From positions 1 to 64,000 of the forward strand of contig JADKDT010000007.1 of the NCBI GenBank assembly GCA_016714465.1: DNA of 64,000 nucleotides, written 5' to 3'. Shown piece by piece: positions 45,582-54,624 of the stretch (its first letter is position 1; every line of letters starts with the position of its first letter). The notes beneath the pieces are model-generated. The model worked only from the letters and a program-made list of their open reading frames with translations, had not been told where the DNA came from and searched no databases. A program made the translations under genes and the position numbers. This DNA is from Candidatus Brachythrix odensensis (GTDB lineage Bacteria > Chloroflexota > Anaerolineae > J036 > Brachytrichaceae).

Positions 45582-46331
45582 TTATCGCAGGCGCGGCGAT
45601 TCAATACCGTACACCGATACATGCGCGCTGCTACGCGCGTCAAAGGCGCTGCGCTGCCAGTTGGCGAATCGATCAACAAGACGCAACCCGGCGATGCGGG
45701 CCATCAGATCCATCTCCCCGGGGGTAATCAGGCGGCAAACGATGGGACTCAGCTCTATGCCACTTGCGGTGAGACGGACATGGTTCTCCTCCAGAAGTTG
45801 GGTGACCGGATCATAGCGGGCAACGTCGAGACCGACGATGTCTTTGCCAACGTGTTCCGCATGCACATAGTCTGACTTGCCCGGTTCAATCCAGGCATGC
45901 GGCAACGCCGCCTCAACGACGAAGTGCCCATCGGCGGCAAGATGCCGCGCGGCGTTCTCGAAACAGCTGATCTGGTCCTCCGCGGTGAGGAGATTGAAAA
46001 TGGTGTTGAAGACGATATACACAAGCCCATACCGTTGGTCCGTCGTGGCGACGCTCATGTCGCCGATGGTGACGTTGATCTGGCTGCCGCCGGGTTTGGC
46101 GCGCAGTCGCTCAACCATATGGGTCGATAGTTCGATCCCGTCCACGGGAACGCCCCTTCCTGTCAGCGGAAGCGCAATGCGGCCGGTGCCGATGGCGAAC
46201 TCAAGCGCGGGGCGTCGCCTGGCCACTTGCGCGAGAAAAGCCACCGCCGCTTCCTCGTCACCCCGAGGATGGTCGTCATAGTGCGCGGCCACGTCCGGGC
46301 CAAAGCTCGAGGCGGGGTCAAAGCCTTCCAT
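45582..46331 (-). CDS. class I SAM-dependent methyltransferase
   Basis: 249 residues. Motif I FAIGTGRIALPL, motif II region VDGIELSTHMVERL, an acidic motif TIGDMSV and YGLVYIVFNTIFNLL define the Rossmann methyltransferase core. A C-terminal part of about 100 residues forms a beta extension seen in small-molecule methyltransferases. Substrate is not predictable. It ends nine bases before the ccmA start, so the two may share a transcript. Confidence 0.82.
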   Translation of the reverse strand: MEGFDPASSFGPDVAAHYDDHPRGDEEAAVAFLAQVARRRPALEFAIGTGRIALPLTGRGVPVDGIELSTHMVERLRAKPGGSQINVTIGDMSVATTDQRYGLVYIVFNTIFNLLTAEDQISCFENAARHLAADGHFVVEAALPHAWIEPGKSDYVHAEHVGKDIVGLDVARYDPVTQLLEENHVRLTASGIELSPIVCRLITPGEMDLMARIAGLRLVDRFANWQRSAFDARSSAHVSVYGIESPRLR

Positions 46332-46403
46332 ATCGTCGATTTCTCCTCGTCCATTGCGGCACTTGATGTCGGTTGGACACGGCGTTGGCCCCTTATCTCG
46401 CGG

Positions 46404-47290
46404 CTAGAGAGCCGCTGCGGCCGGGATGATTTCCCGGGCGAACGTCTCAAGCGGCGTGATTTGATGTACATCCGGCATGTTGAATATGGCATGGGTAAAG
46501 CCCATCCCCGAAAGGACCGTAAGGCGACGGAGGATGCCCTCTACCGTATCCGCTCCAGAGAGATGCACGGTGCCCAGGGACGTTTTCTCGATGGTGTCGT
46601 AATCGCGCTCCAGGTTCTCGCAATGCGCTTTGAGCGCGTCCAGCCGTGTTTGCAGGCTTTGCGCGCCGGCTCCTTCGAAGAAATTGCAGGCATCCGCATA
46701 TTGCGCCACCAGCCGGAGCGTCTTCTTCTGTCCCATGCCGCCAATCAAAATGCGTGGATGCGGCTGCGAGAGCGGGCGGGGATTGTTGGTGATCCCCGGC
46801 GCTGAAAAGTGGCGGCCGTCGAAGGCAACCTGATCCGCATTCCAGAGCGCCTTCGCCAGTTGCAGCGTGTCCTCCAGCCGCTCAAAGCGCTCTTGGGTGG
46901 ATGGGTAGGGAATGCCAAAGCCTTTCGCTTCTTCTTCATACCAGGATGCGCCAATGCCAAGGTAAGCCCGGCCACCCGAGAGAATGTCGAGGGTGTTGAC
47001 CGTTTTTCATCAGCACGGCAGGATGGCGATAGACTACGCCCGTTACCAAAACGCCAAGATATGCTTTTTCCGTTAATCCAGCAAGATATCCGAGTGTGGT
47101 GTAGCTTTCCATCATCGGGTCGGAATAGGATTCGCCGAAGAATCCGTCCATTTGATAGAAATGATCCATCACCCACAGGCTGTAGAACTTCGCTTCCTCT
47201 GCGGTGGTGACAATTTCTCTCAGTTTGGGGCGGATGGCGGCCGTGCCACCGGGGATTGCTGAACGACGGAATCTGCAGTCCAATTTTCAC
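46404..47290 (-). CDS. LLM-class F420-dependent oxidoreductase, two frameshifts
   Basis: Reconstructed length about 295. The GTG start at 47290 gives MKIGLQIPSFSNP. One extra C in cccc (47251-47254 on the plus strand) shifts to the frame GGTAAIRPKLREIV, MDHFYQMDGF. One extra A in aaaaa (47003-47007) shifts to VNTLDILSGGRAYLGIGASWYEEE and runs on to the end (ILIGGMGQKKTLRLVAQYADACNFF). These are luciferase-like F420 enzyme blocks. Both indels are in homopolymers and the repaired protein is complete. Substrate unknown. Confidence 0.85.
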
Positions 47291-47316
47291 AATGAATCTC
47301 CTTATTGATTTTCCTG

Positions 47317-47402
47317 GAAGTCATCCTAAAACGGGGCGAGATCACGATCCCCGCGTGAAGCACTGGGGATCGTGATCTCGCGGGGATTCCTAGGATGACT
47401 TC
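47317..47402. repeat. 86-base nested palindrome of the GGCGAGATC family
   Basis: Outer arms gaagtcatcct/aggatgacttc enclose the stem ggcgagatcacgatcccc and its near-complement. The same outer and inner arms occur in the element at 29.2 kb. It lies between the F420 oxidoreductase start and the nucleotidyltransferase stop. The rest of this gap shows nothing further. Confidence 0.75.
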
Positions 47403-47453
47403 GAGCTCTAATAATCCGGCTCCTGCGTCGCGGGGGAGGCCCCAATCCGCCTC

Positions 47454-48290
47454 CTACACACGGGGTTGTTGGCCAAGCTTTCCCAGCTCGGCCCTCATGA
47501 GCTTTTCAAGCTCAACCGAATAGACGAGGCCATGTGACTTCGCCACCGCGGGAGCCAGGGCCATAAAGTAATCACACAAAGTGTTGCCTGCTTCAAGCAA
47601 TGCATGCTCCTCGATTGCGCAACAGGTGGCCTGCAAGGGCAGCAGCGCCTCAACCGGCAGGTACGTTTCGATCTTGAAATAGGGTTCGCCTTCCGCAACA
47701 TCGGCATCCCCAAAGTCATGGTTCAGGCGTGTCAGAATAACGCACATCCGCCGCATGGCTTCGATCTGGCCGTAGGCAAACCACCACTGCTTGCGGCCCA
47801 TGGCCTTCATGAAATGGGATAGCTCGTGCCAGAACAAGTCAATCTGGCGCCGAAGTAGCCCCAATTGGTTTGCCTGGGCTGCGACTGCCGTCGGAAACAC
47901 GCCTCCCGGCAGGTTACCGTACCGATCAAACAATACCTTGTACGGTCCGCTGCAGATATCCTGAAAATCGCTCTGTCGACCAAACCAAAACTCACCTTCG
48001 GCCCCGTTCTCGTGGATGAACAAGTAGCCGTGAGGTTGGCCGAAGTCTTCCAGAAACAAGAGCTTGCCCAGCTTGCCTGCGAATCGCGCTTTTTCGGCGA
48101 GGAATTCCTGGTAAGCCTCGTCCGTCGTCACGAAGTAGAGATCGAGGTCAGAGTATTCATCCGCTTGTCCCCGGGCGTGGGAGCCTCCCACGAAGGCCGC
48201 CACGATCCGAGCATCGGCCAGGCACACGGCCAGGAACCGACTGGCGACTTCAAATTGATTGTGTGGAAGCTTAAGTTCGCCTAGATCCAT
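47454..48290 (-). CDS. nucleotidyltransferase (aminoglycoside adenylyltransferase-like)
   Basis: 278 residues. The polymerase-beta-type motif GGSHARGQADEYSDLDLYF near residue 35 has the Gly-Ser and Asp-x-Asp metal ligands. A helical C-terminal half carries conserved Trp and His residues (FWHELSHFMKAMGRKQWWF). The fold resembles ANT(4')/kanamycin nucleotidyltransferases, but resistance activity is not implied. Overlaps the uvdE stop region by 20 bases on the same strand. Confidence 0.8.
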   Translation of the reverse strand: MDLGELKLPHNQFEVASRFLAVCLADARIVAAFVGGSHARGQADEYSDLDLYFVTTDEAYQEFLAEKARFAGKLGKLLFLEDFGQPHGYLFIHENGAEGEFWFGRQSDFQDICSGPYKVLFDRYGNLPGGVFPTAVAAQANQLGLLRRQIDLFWHELSHFMKAMGRKQWWFAYGQIEAMRRMCVILTRLNHDFGDADVAEGEPYFKIETYLPVEALLPLQATCCAIEEHALLEAGNTLCDYFMALAPAVAKSHGLVYSVELEKLMRAELGKLGQQPRV

Positions 48291-49224
48291 GGTTGCCCAC
48301 TTGTAAGTCAGCGATCAGTCTGGCCACCGCCAGCTCCTTTGCCTTGGCCTCGACATCCACCGTGAGCGGCCATCCGAGCCACGCCACGGGGAAGTCATTC
48401 CGGTCAATGTAGTCGTGATGCCGCTCGGGCTTCGGTCCGTCCCATCCATCAAGCGGACTGGAGATGTGAAACAGCGGTTCGGCCCGCCATGTCTTGCGGG
48501 CGCGTTCGGTGACCTCGGCCAGGCTCAGTCCGTCGGGCAGGCAGCGATGGTGGTGGGCATCGTAGACCAGGGGCGCGCCCGTGTCGGCGCAGACAGGCAG
48601 CAGATCGGAGGGCGTATACACCTTGTCGTCGTTTTCAAGCGTGAGGCGTGAGCGCACTGGCGCCGGCAAACGCTCGATGTTTCTGCGCAAGGCGCTCAGG
48701 GCTGTAGCCTTGTCGCCATACGCGCCGCCGCCATGGAGGTTGATCGTATCTGCGCCGACCCACTCCGCCACCTCAGCCTGGTAGTTCAATTCAGCCAGCG
48801 AATTCGCCAGGGTCTGCGGGTTTGGCGAATTGAGCACCACGAACTGATCCGGATGAAATGAGAGCCGCAGATTGTTATCGCGGGCATACTGACCGCACTC
48901 CTGAAAGCGCGCCATGATCTCCGCGCCCCCCGGCAGGTCGTCTATCTCGTAGCCCGCCACGGGATGCGTCTTGACCGGCAGAATCTGGCTGAGGATGCGG
49001 AAGGCGCCGATGCCATGACTCGCGCAGAATTGCAGTGCGGCCAGCAGCGCCTCGGCATTGGCCCGGCATAGCTCGGCCAGCCGCGCGAGCTGGCCCGGCC
49101 TGGGCAAACACAACATCGCTGTGACCGTCGTCACCCGGAACTTGATCGGCTGGTCGGCGAACTGGCAGCACAGGCCGAGCCGTAAGGCGTCGGTCCGCTG
49201 CGGAGGTGATGTCGCTTTAGTCAT
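48271..49224 (-). CDS. uvsE: UV damage endonuclease UvdE
   Basis: 317 residues, TIM-barrel of the UVDE family. Metal ligands are visible in RLSFHPDQFVVLNS, INLHGGGAYGDK, RLTLENDDK, VYDAHHHRC and LFHISSP; the entry block RLGLCCQF is also typical. The enzyme nicks DNA 5' to pyrimidine dimers and other lesions independently of UvrABC. ATG 49224 is followed by a short charged leader. Full length and intact. Confidence 0.93.
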   Translation of the reverse strand: MTKATSPPQRTDALRLGLCCQFADQPIKFRVTTVTAMLCLPRPGQLARLAELCRANAEALLAALQFCASHGIGAFRILSQILPVKTHPVAGYEIDDLPGGAEIMARFQECGQYARDNNLRLSFHPDQFVVLNSPNPQTLANSLAELNYQAEVAEWVGADTINLHGGGAYGDKATALSALRRNIERLPAPVRSRLTLENDDKVYTPSDLLPVCADTGAPLVYDAHHHRCLPDGLSLAEVTERARKTWRAEPLFHISSPLDGWDGPKPERHHDYIDRNDFPVAWLGWPLTVDVEAKAKELAVARLIADLQVGNHGSRRT

Positions 49225-49556
49225 GGCATGCCCTCGCCGGCCCGCCTCCCACCAGATGAGCCGCGCTGTTGTCGATACCCATCACTGATTCAGTCCTTGA
49301 CTTTGCCTGGTCCGAGATCTTTGCCCGCCCAGGGATTCACCCCGTTGCAGGGCAGACCTGCCTACTTCTACGGGAGAACCGAAACCTCGCGGGACGGTCC
49401 CCTGGGCGCGCGCGATCAGCGGCTCGATGGGACCCACCTGCGCGATTGACGCCGACTGGGGGATAGGCCAACATCATGAGACTTGATCCAACCTTACTCA
49501 CCTGACCAAACCTTACCCACCTGATCAAACCTGACGAACTAACGTTATCAACGTTG
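49225..49556. repeat. 332-base intergenic region ending in 9-10 bp tandem repeats
   Basis: No gene supported. The last 70 bases, read on the minus strand, are units GTTGACAAC, GTTGATAAC, GTTTGATCAG, GTGGGTAAG, GTTTGGTCAG and GTGAGTAAG, beginning at the stop of the cytochrome gene. They resemble the array next to carA. The rest shows nothing recognisable. Confidence 0.7.
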
Positions 49557-51074
49557 TCAACTCCCCCCACCCCACACCGCCACCAGCTCCCGCTTCAACC
49601 GGGCGCGCCGCCGGGCGTGCTCGTCGCGCGAGATCTTCCCCGTCTCGAGGGCGATATCGAGCGCGGCAATGCGGGCCAGGAGGGTCTGGCGCGTCGGCGC
49701 CGGCACGTTCGCCCGTGCGCGCAGCACGAGCACGTAGGCGGCCGCCATCGCGACCGCAAACAGGATGAACCCAACCCCAATGGCGCGCGCATCCAGACCG
49801 GCTGGGGCGGCGGCGCGGGGCTGCCCCGCCAGCTCAATCGTCACGCTCTGCCCAGCTCGAATCACCGGACTGGGGGCTGCGGGCGCAAACCGGCGCATCG
49901 GGGTCTGCAGCCCGGGAATTGTTTGGGCGCCAAGATCCTGCAACCCAACCGCCTTCAACTCCGAGTCGGGCAGGATAACCTCCCAGCGCTGCAGCGGCGC
50001 GCTCATCTTGCGCTCGACCCGCGCGCTCCCGCGATAGGGCAGGTCATAGAACAGGATGATCTCGGCCCGGCTGCCCGGCAGAATCGCGTCCATGTCGCGC
50101 AGCAGCTCGCCCTCGCGCACGAAGCGCTCGCCGATCCCCGCCCCTTCAAAGCGCAGGTTTAGCGCGCCGGTTGGATAGGCGATCGAGACCGAGCGCGGTG
50201 ACCCCGGCCCGGCATCCGCCGCGATATAGGCCCGATCGCCGCTGTTCTGAAAGGCGTAGGCCTCGATGACCGAGATCGTGCCCTCATCAATGCCATCCAC
50301 CACAAACTGATAGCCGGCCAGGCTGATCACGGCCGGGTCGGTCGTCACCTCGAAGATCGGCAACTGCGCCAGCGCGATCTGGGCGGTCTGGGTGAGCTGC
50401 TGGGGCGCGGAGAAGAAGCGCGCCCCGCGCCAGGTAGTCTCGGCCTGATAGAAGATACTCTCGCGAGTCGCCAGGCCGCGAAAGGCGACGTTGCCTTGCC
50501 CATCGGAGAGGGCCGTGCGCGAGAAGGCCTCGCCAGGTCCAACGTAGGCGTGCAACGTCACGGTCAGGCCGGCTGCCGCCGGCGCGCCTGGGGTCTGATT
50601 GGCCACCCTTAATGCCAGCGCGCCGTCCCCGGCATCCAGGGGCTGGCGGCCGAGCGACAGGGCGTACTGGGTGACGTCCCAGCGCTCCTGCGCGGTCAGC
50701 AGCGCGCCAAACCCCGGCATGAGATTCTCCAGATTGCCCTTGCCGATCAGGCCATACCAGCCCTCCGGCGTCGCGGCGGCCGCCTTTTCGACCAGATTGG
50801 CGACCTGCTTGCCTTGTCCGCGGATCGCGACCGAGGCGGCCCCATTCCCAAGGCCAAGCGGGCCATGGCAGCTTGCGCAGCGGGCCATGAACACCTGCGC
50901 GCCGGAATCGAGGTCGAAACCATGCGGGGGTGGGTTGTCAGGAAAGGGCGTGGCGATCACCGCCGGGACGTCAAGATTGATCGGATAGCGCCCGCCGCCG
51001 GCCGACGAACACGCGCTCAGCGCAGCGCAAGCCGCGAGCGCGATGACGAGAGGGCGAAGGAGTTCGATGCGCAT
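49557..51074 (-). CDS. membrane-anchored c-type cytochrome lipoprotein
   Basis: About 505 residues. Lipobox LSAC near residue 22, then a cytochrome c domain with one heme motif (MARCASCHGPLGLG, distal Met in NLMPGFGALL). A central beta-sandwich region of about 250 residues follows. A membrane helix near residue 430 (IGVGFILFAVAMAAAYVLVL) and a short cytoplasmic coiled tail end the protein. It terminates the ccm operon, which assembles the heme it needs. Electron partner unknown. ATG 51074 is preferred over the earlier TTG at 51083. Confidence 0.85.
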   Translation of the reverse strand: MRIELLRPLVIALAACAALSACSSAGGGRYPINLDVPAVIATPFPDNPPPHGFDLDSGAQVFMARCASCHGPLGLGNGAASVAIRGQGKQVANLVEKAAAATPEGWYGLIGKGNLENLMPGFGALLTAQERWDVTQYALSLGRQPLDAGDGALALRVANQTPGAPAAAGLTVTLHAYVGPGEAFSRTALSDGQGNVAFRGLATRESIFYQAETTWRGARFFSAPQQLTQTAQIALAQLPIFEVTTDPAVISLAGYQFVVDGIDEGTISVIEAYAFQNSGDRAYIAADAGPGSPRSVSIAYPTGALNLRFEGAGIGERFVREGELLRDMDAILPGSRAEIILFYDLPYRGSARVERKMSAPLQRWEVILPDSELKAVGLQDLGAQTIPGLQTPMRRFAPAAPSPVIRAGQSVTIELAGQPRAAAPAGLDARAIGVGFILFAVAMAAAYVLVLRARANVPAPTRQTLLARIAALDIALETGKISRDEHARRRARLKRELVAVWGGGS

Positions 51075-51089
51075 GATGAACAAGGGCCA

Positions 51090-51527
51090 CTAAGCCGGTA
51101 GCCTGGCCCCGCAGTGCGGACAGAAATGATCGCTGCGGCTGACCTGGCCGCCGCACTTGGCGCAAGCGCGCGATAAATCCGGCTTCTCGCGCAGCGCCGC
51201 CACCGCCGCCTCGATCTCAGCGTCGATGTCCCGCGTCACGGGCGTCGTCTGGAGCCCGGCGAGCGCGCGCAATACCGCGGCGCCCTGCGCCTCCAGATCC
51301 CCCCGCATCCGGCTGTAGTCGTCGGCATCGAGCTTGCCCGTCCTCTGATCAAAGTCGATTTCGCGGATGGCCCGCAGCACCCGCTTGCGCTCACGCTCAA
51401 GGCGATCGCGCTGGGATTCGGGCAGGACGGCGGGCCGGCGCGGCCCGAGCAAGGGCTGCGCGATGAGGGCGGCGACGACCAGGAGGAGGGCCAGGGCGGC
51501 CAGGAGCGTTCCGATCGGCAAGGTCAT
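51090..51527 (-). CDS. CcmI-like membrane protein with C-terminal zinc ribbon
   Basis: 145 residues. One N-terminal helix (LLAALALLLVVAALIAQPLL), then a Glu/Arg-rich helical region (RDRLERERKRVLRAIREIDFD) like the N-terminal part of CcmI/CycH. A zinc ribbon made of CAKCGG and CPHCGARLPA ends it. It overlaps ccmG by four bases. A role in holding apocytochrome or the ligation complex is inferred from its position. Confidence 0.78.
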   Translation of the reverse strand: MTLPIGTLLAALALLLVVAALIAQPLLGPRRPAVLPESQRDRLERERKRVLRAIREIDFDQRTGKLDADDYSRMRGDLEAQGAAVLRALAGLQTTPVTRDIDAEIEAAVAALREKPDLSRACAKCGGQVSRSDHFCPHCGARLPA

Positions 51528-52063
51528 TTCAGCAGCCCTTGTATCGCGGCGTCGAGATCGGCGCCTGTAAGCGGGCGGGTCTCGATCTGGCGCAGGATGC
51601 CGTTGCGATCGATAAAGAAGGTTTCCGGCACACCCGTTATGCGGTAGGCCCGCGCAACCTGCTGCTGTGTGTCGAAGCCGTTGGCGTAGGTGATCCCCTG
51701 CTGCTTCAGATACGGCAGGGCCGCAGCCTCGATCTCAAGCCAGTTCGCGCCCACAAAGACGACCTGATCCTTGTAGCGGCGCGACGCGGCCTCGAACTCC
51801 GGCGCCTCATCCCGGCACGGGATGCACCACGACGCCCAAAAATTCAAGACCACCGGTTTGCCGCGCAGATCAGCGAGGGTCAGGGTTTTCGGCAGGCCAG
51901 CCCGGTGCTCATCGTAGAGGACCAGGGTGAAGGCTGGCGCGGGCGTGCCCGACTCCGGGCGGCGGCCCTGCTGCCCGGCCACCGCCAGGCCCAGGGCAAA
52001 GAGGGCGAGTAGGCCAACGACAAGACCGACCGCCACGATCACCAGCGGCGGAAGGCGTTTCAT
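51524..52063 (-). CDS. ccmG: thiol-disulfide oxidoreductase CcmG/ResA type
   Basis: 179 residues. A membrane anchor helix precedes a thioredoxin fold with active site ASWCIPCRDEAP, and the cis-Pro loop ITGVPETFFID. It keeps the CXXCH cysteines of apocytochrome c reduced before heme attachment. Its ATG overlaps the ccmH stop (ATGA) and its stop overlaps the next start. Confidence 0.92.
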   Translation of the reverse strand: MKRLPPLVIVAVGLVVGLLALFALGLAVAGQQGRRPESGTPAPAFTLVLYDEHRAGLPKTLTLADLRGKPVVLNFWASWCIPCRDEAPEFEAASRRYKDQVVFVGANWLEIEAAALPYLKQQGITYANGFDTQQQVARAYRITGVPETFFIDRNGILRQIETRPLTGADLDAAIQGLLK

Positions 52064-52548
52064 GCCTCCTCCCGAACCTGGCGCTCGAGCTCAACGGCAT
52101 AGGGATCGGCCGCCGTCGCAGCGGCGGGCGCGGTCGGCGCGCCGCGCCGGCTGCTGTTACGCACAACGTAGAACGCTGCCGCAATCAGGCCAACGAACAC
52201 CACGATCGGGAAGATCCAGGCCAGCAGGAACCCGCCTTCACGAGGCGGTTCCTGCAACACACCCGGGCCAAAGCGGGCGATGAAATACTCGGTCACCTGG
52301 GCGGCGCTGCGACCGGCCTTGAGCTGGGTGCTGATCTCGCCTTTCCACTGGGCGCAGGTATCGGTCGGGCAATCGGCCAGATTGCGCCCGGCGCAGGTCG
52401 GGCAGTTCAGATGCTTGGCGATCTCACGGGTCTGCTCCTCGAGGCTGCCGTCCTGGGCCTGCGTGGGCCGGGCCGCCAGAAGGACGCCAAGGAAGAGGAC
52501 GAGCGCCCCGAGGATAAAACGCGCCGCGCGTCCGGGACGGCCGCTCAT
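52060..52548 (-). CDS. ccmH: cytochrome c maturation protein CcmH
   Basis: 162 residues from ATG 52548, which overlaps the ccmF stop. A signal helix precedes the periplasmic CXXC domain (HLNCPTCAGRNLADC, QWKGEISTQLKAG, YFIARFGPGVLQEPP), and a C-terminal helix anchors it. It takes part in reduction and heme ligation with CcmG and CcmF. The motif has extra Cys residues (NLADCPTDTC) beyond the usual pair. Confidence 0.92.
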   Translation of the reverse strand: MSGRPGRAARFILGALVLFLGVLLAARPTQAQDGSLEEQTREIAKHLNCPTCAGRNLADCPTDTCAQWKGEISTQLKAGRSAAQVTEYFIARFGPGVLQEPPREGGFLLAWIFPIVVFVGLIAAAFYVVRNSSRRGAPTAPAAATAADPYAVELERQVREEA

Positions 52549-54587
52549 TTTCCGGCCACACCGGCGGCCGGCGCGAGCACCGGCCGCGCCACTGTCTCGG
52601 GCGCTGTCCGCCAGAATGCCAGGAAGAACCCCACGACCATGAGCACGCCGCCCAGCCACACCCAGTTGATCAATGGATTGATGTAGACCGTAAAGGTGGC
52701 GGAGGCGCCTTCATCCTCCCAGGCCGACAGGATGACATAGACCTCCTCGTTGAAGGAGCCGGTGATGTCGGCGATGGTGGAGGTGAACTGCTGGACTTCA
52801 TACCGGTCAACGTGAGGATAGATCGCGCCCACGAAATCGCCGGCCTGGGCGAAAGGAGGGGCGGCCTCAGCCCGGGTGACCTTGAGCGCGGCCTGCAATG
52901 TCTGGCAATCGTTGAACTCACAGGGGACGGTCTGCAGGCCGCGGTAGGTGAAGGCGTAGCCGCGATAGGTGAATGTATCGTTCAGCGCGACATTCCGAAT
53001 CGCGTCCCCGCCAAAGAAGCCCTTGCCAATGGCCCCGATGGCCAGGACGACAACCCCCAGATGGATGAAGTAACCGCCATAGCGGCGCTGGTTGCGCCCA
53101 AACAAGCGGGCCAGCGCGGTCGGGGCATTCTCGCGGTTGGCCGTCATCCGGGCCCGGGTGCCGCGCGCGAATTCCATCAGCGTAATCGCCAGCGAATAGG
53201 CGCACAGACCGACCAGCAGGGCGGCGACGACGGTCCAGAACGACATGTCGCGCAGGGTGAAGGTGACAAACCACAGGGCCGCGACCAGGGCCGCCGCGAA
53301 CAGTCCTACCCGCGACTGGCGGGCGACCGTTTTGCCATTTGCCCGGGCCCAGGCCATCAGCGGGGCGATGCCCATCAGCACGACCAGGACGAAGAACTGC
53401 GGCACGACGACGGCGTTGAAGTAGGGCGGGCCGACGGTCAGCCGCTGCCCGCTGAAGGCCTCGGTCGCGATCGGCAGCGAGGTCAGGGCAAAGACGGTGA
53501 TCGCCGAGCTGACGAAGACGACGTTCTGGATGAGGAAGATGCCCTCGCGCGAGAACATCCGATCGAGCTGGTTGTCGCTCTTCAGGACATCGAGCCGGGT
53601 GAGCCAGAAGTACAACATGCCCGACAACATCAGAACCAGGAAGCCCAGAAAGATCGGGCCCATGCTGGATTGGGCGAAGGCGTGCACGCTTGTCAGCACG
53701 CCGCTGCGCACAATCGCAGTCGCCCACACGATCGAGCCGAAGGTCAGCATCATCAGCGCCACGTTCCAATTCTTGAACATGCCGCGCTTCTCCTGGATCA
53801 TGGCGCTGTGCAGAAAGGCGGTCCCCAGCAGCCACGGGACCAGCGACTTGTTCTCGACCGGGTCCCATGCCCAGTAGCCGCCCCAGCCCAGCACGTCATG
53901 GGCCCAGCGCCCGCCCAGGACCAGCCCGCAGGTGAGGAACACCCAGCCCACCAGCGTCCAGCGCCGGGAGGAGCGCAGCCACAGATCGTCCGAGCGCCGA
54001 GTGATCAGCGAGGCCATGCAGAAAGCAAAGGGCACGATGAAACCAGTGAAGCCGGCGTACAGCACCGGCGGATGGATGATCATCCCGGGGTGGCGGAGCA
54101 ACGGATTGAGTCCACGCCCATCCGGCGGCGGGAAGTCGAAGCGGGCGAAGGGGTTGGCCGAGACCAGGGTCAGCCCGATAAAGAAGGCCAAAACCAACGC
54201 CATCGTCGCGGTCACATATGGCAGCAGTGACTTATCTTCGCGCCAGGGCCGGCGCATGGCAAAGAAGACGAAGATCGACATGAGCAGGCACCAGAACAGC
54301 AGAGAGCCGTCCTGCGCCCCCCACAGCGCGGTCAGCCGAAAGAACAACGGCGTCGCGCGTGATGAGACCGACGCGACATATTTGACGCCGTAATCGTTGT
54401 TGAGCAAAGCCGCCCAGATCCCGGCCGCGCCGATGAGCATGAGCGGGAAGGCCAGCGAGGCGGCGGTGCGGCCGCTCTGGACCAGACGGTCATCGTTGCG
54501 GCGCGCCCCGACAACCGAGATGCCCGCGGCATACACGAGCACCAGCAACGCGAGGATGACCGCGTAGAATCCGACGTCTGTCAGCAT
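52545..54587 (-). CDS. ccmF: heme lyase CcmF
   Basis: 680 residues with about 14 membrane helices. The WWD heme-handling motif reads GWGGYWAWDPVENKSLVPWL; flanking His residues in HPGMIIHPPVLYAGF and LGTAFLHSAM coordinate heme. CcmF joins reduced heme to apocytochrome together with CcmH. The gene is intact and sits second in the operon, 37 bases after ccmE. Confidence 0.95.
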   Translation of the reverse strand: MLTDVGFYAVILALLVLVYAAGISVVGARRNDDRLVQSGRTAASLAFPLMLIGAAGIWAALLNNDYGVKYVASVSSRATPLFFRLTALWGAQDGSLLFWCLLMSIFVFFAMRRPWREDKSLLPYVTATMALVLAFFIGLTLVSANPFARFDFPPPDGRGLNPLLRHPGMIIHPPVLYAGFTGFIVPFAFCMASLITRRSDDLWLRSSRRWTLVGWVFLTCGLVLGGRWAHDVLGWGGYWAWDPVENKSLVPWLLGTAFLHSAMIQEKRGMFKNWNVALMMLTFGSIVWATAIVRSGVLTSVHAFAQSSMGPIFLGFLVLMLSGMLYFWLTRLDVLKSDNQLDRMFSREGIFLIQNVVFVSSAITVFALTSLPIATEAFSGQRLTVGPPYFNAVVVPQFFVLVVLMGIAPLMAWARANGKTVARQSRVGLFAAALVAALWFVTFTLRDMSFWTVVAALLVGLCAYSLAITLMEFARGTRARMTANRENAPTALARLFGRNQRRYGGYFIHLGVVVLAIGAIGKGFFGGDAIRNVALNDTFTYRGYAFTYRGLQTVPCEFNDCQTLQAALKVTRAEAAPPFAQAGDFVGAIYPHVDRYEVQQFTSTIADITGSFNEEVYVILSAWEDEGASATFTVYINPLINWVWLGGVLMVVGFFLAFWRTAPETVARPVLAPAAGVAGK

Positions 54588-54624
54588 GTCACTTCGCCCG
54601 GTTTAGCGGGATGGCCGTCCGGCC

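Noticed and set aside
47454..48290. Antibiotic-resistance adenylyltransferase
   Set aside because: Only the general nucleotidyltransferase fold motif is visible; the rest does not let me assign a drug-modifying activity.
52812..54230. 472-codon ORF on the plus strand opposite ccmF
   Set aside because: Composition dominated by Arg, Gln, His and Gly with no motifs; shadow of ccmF.
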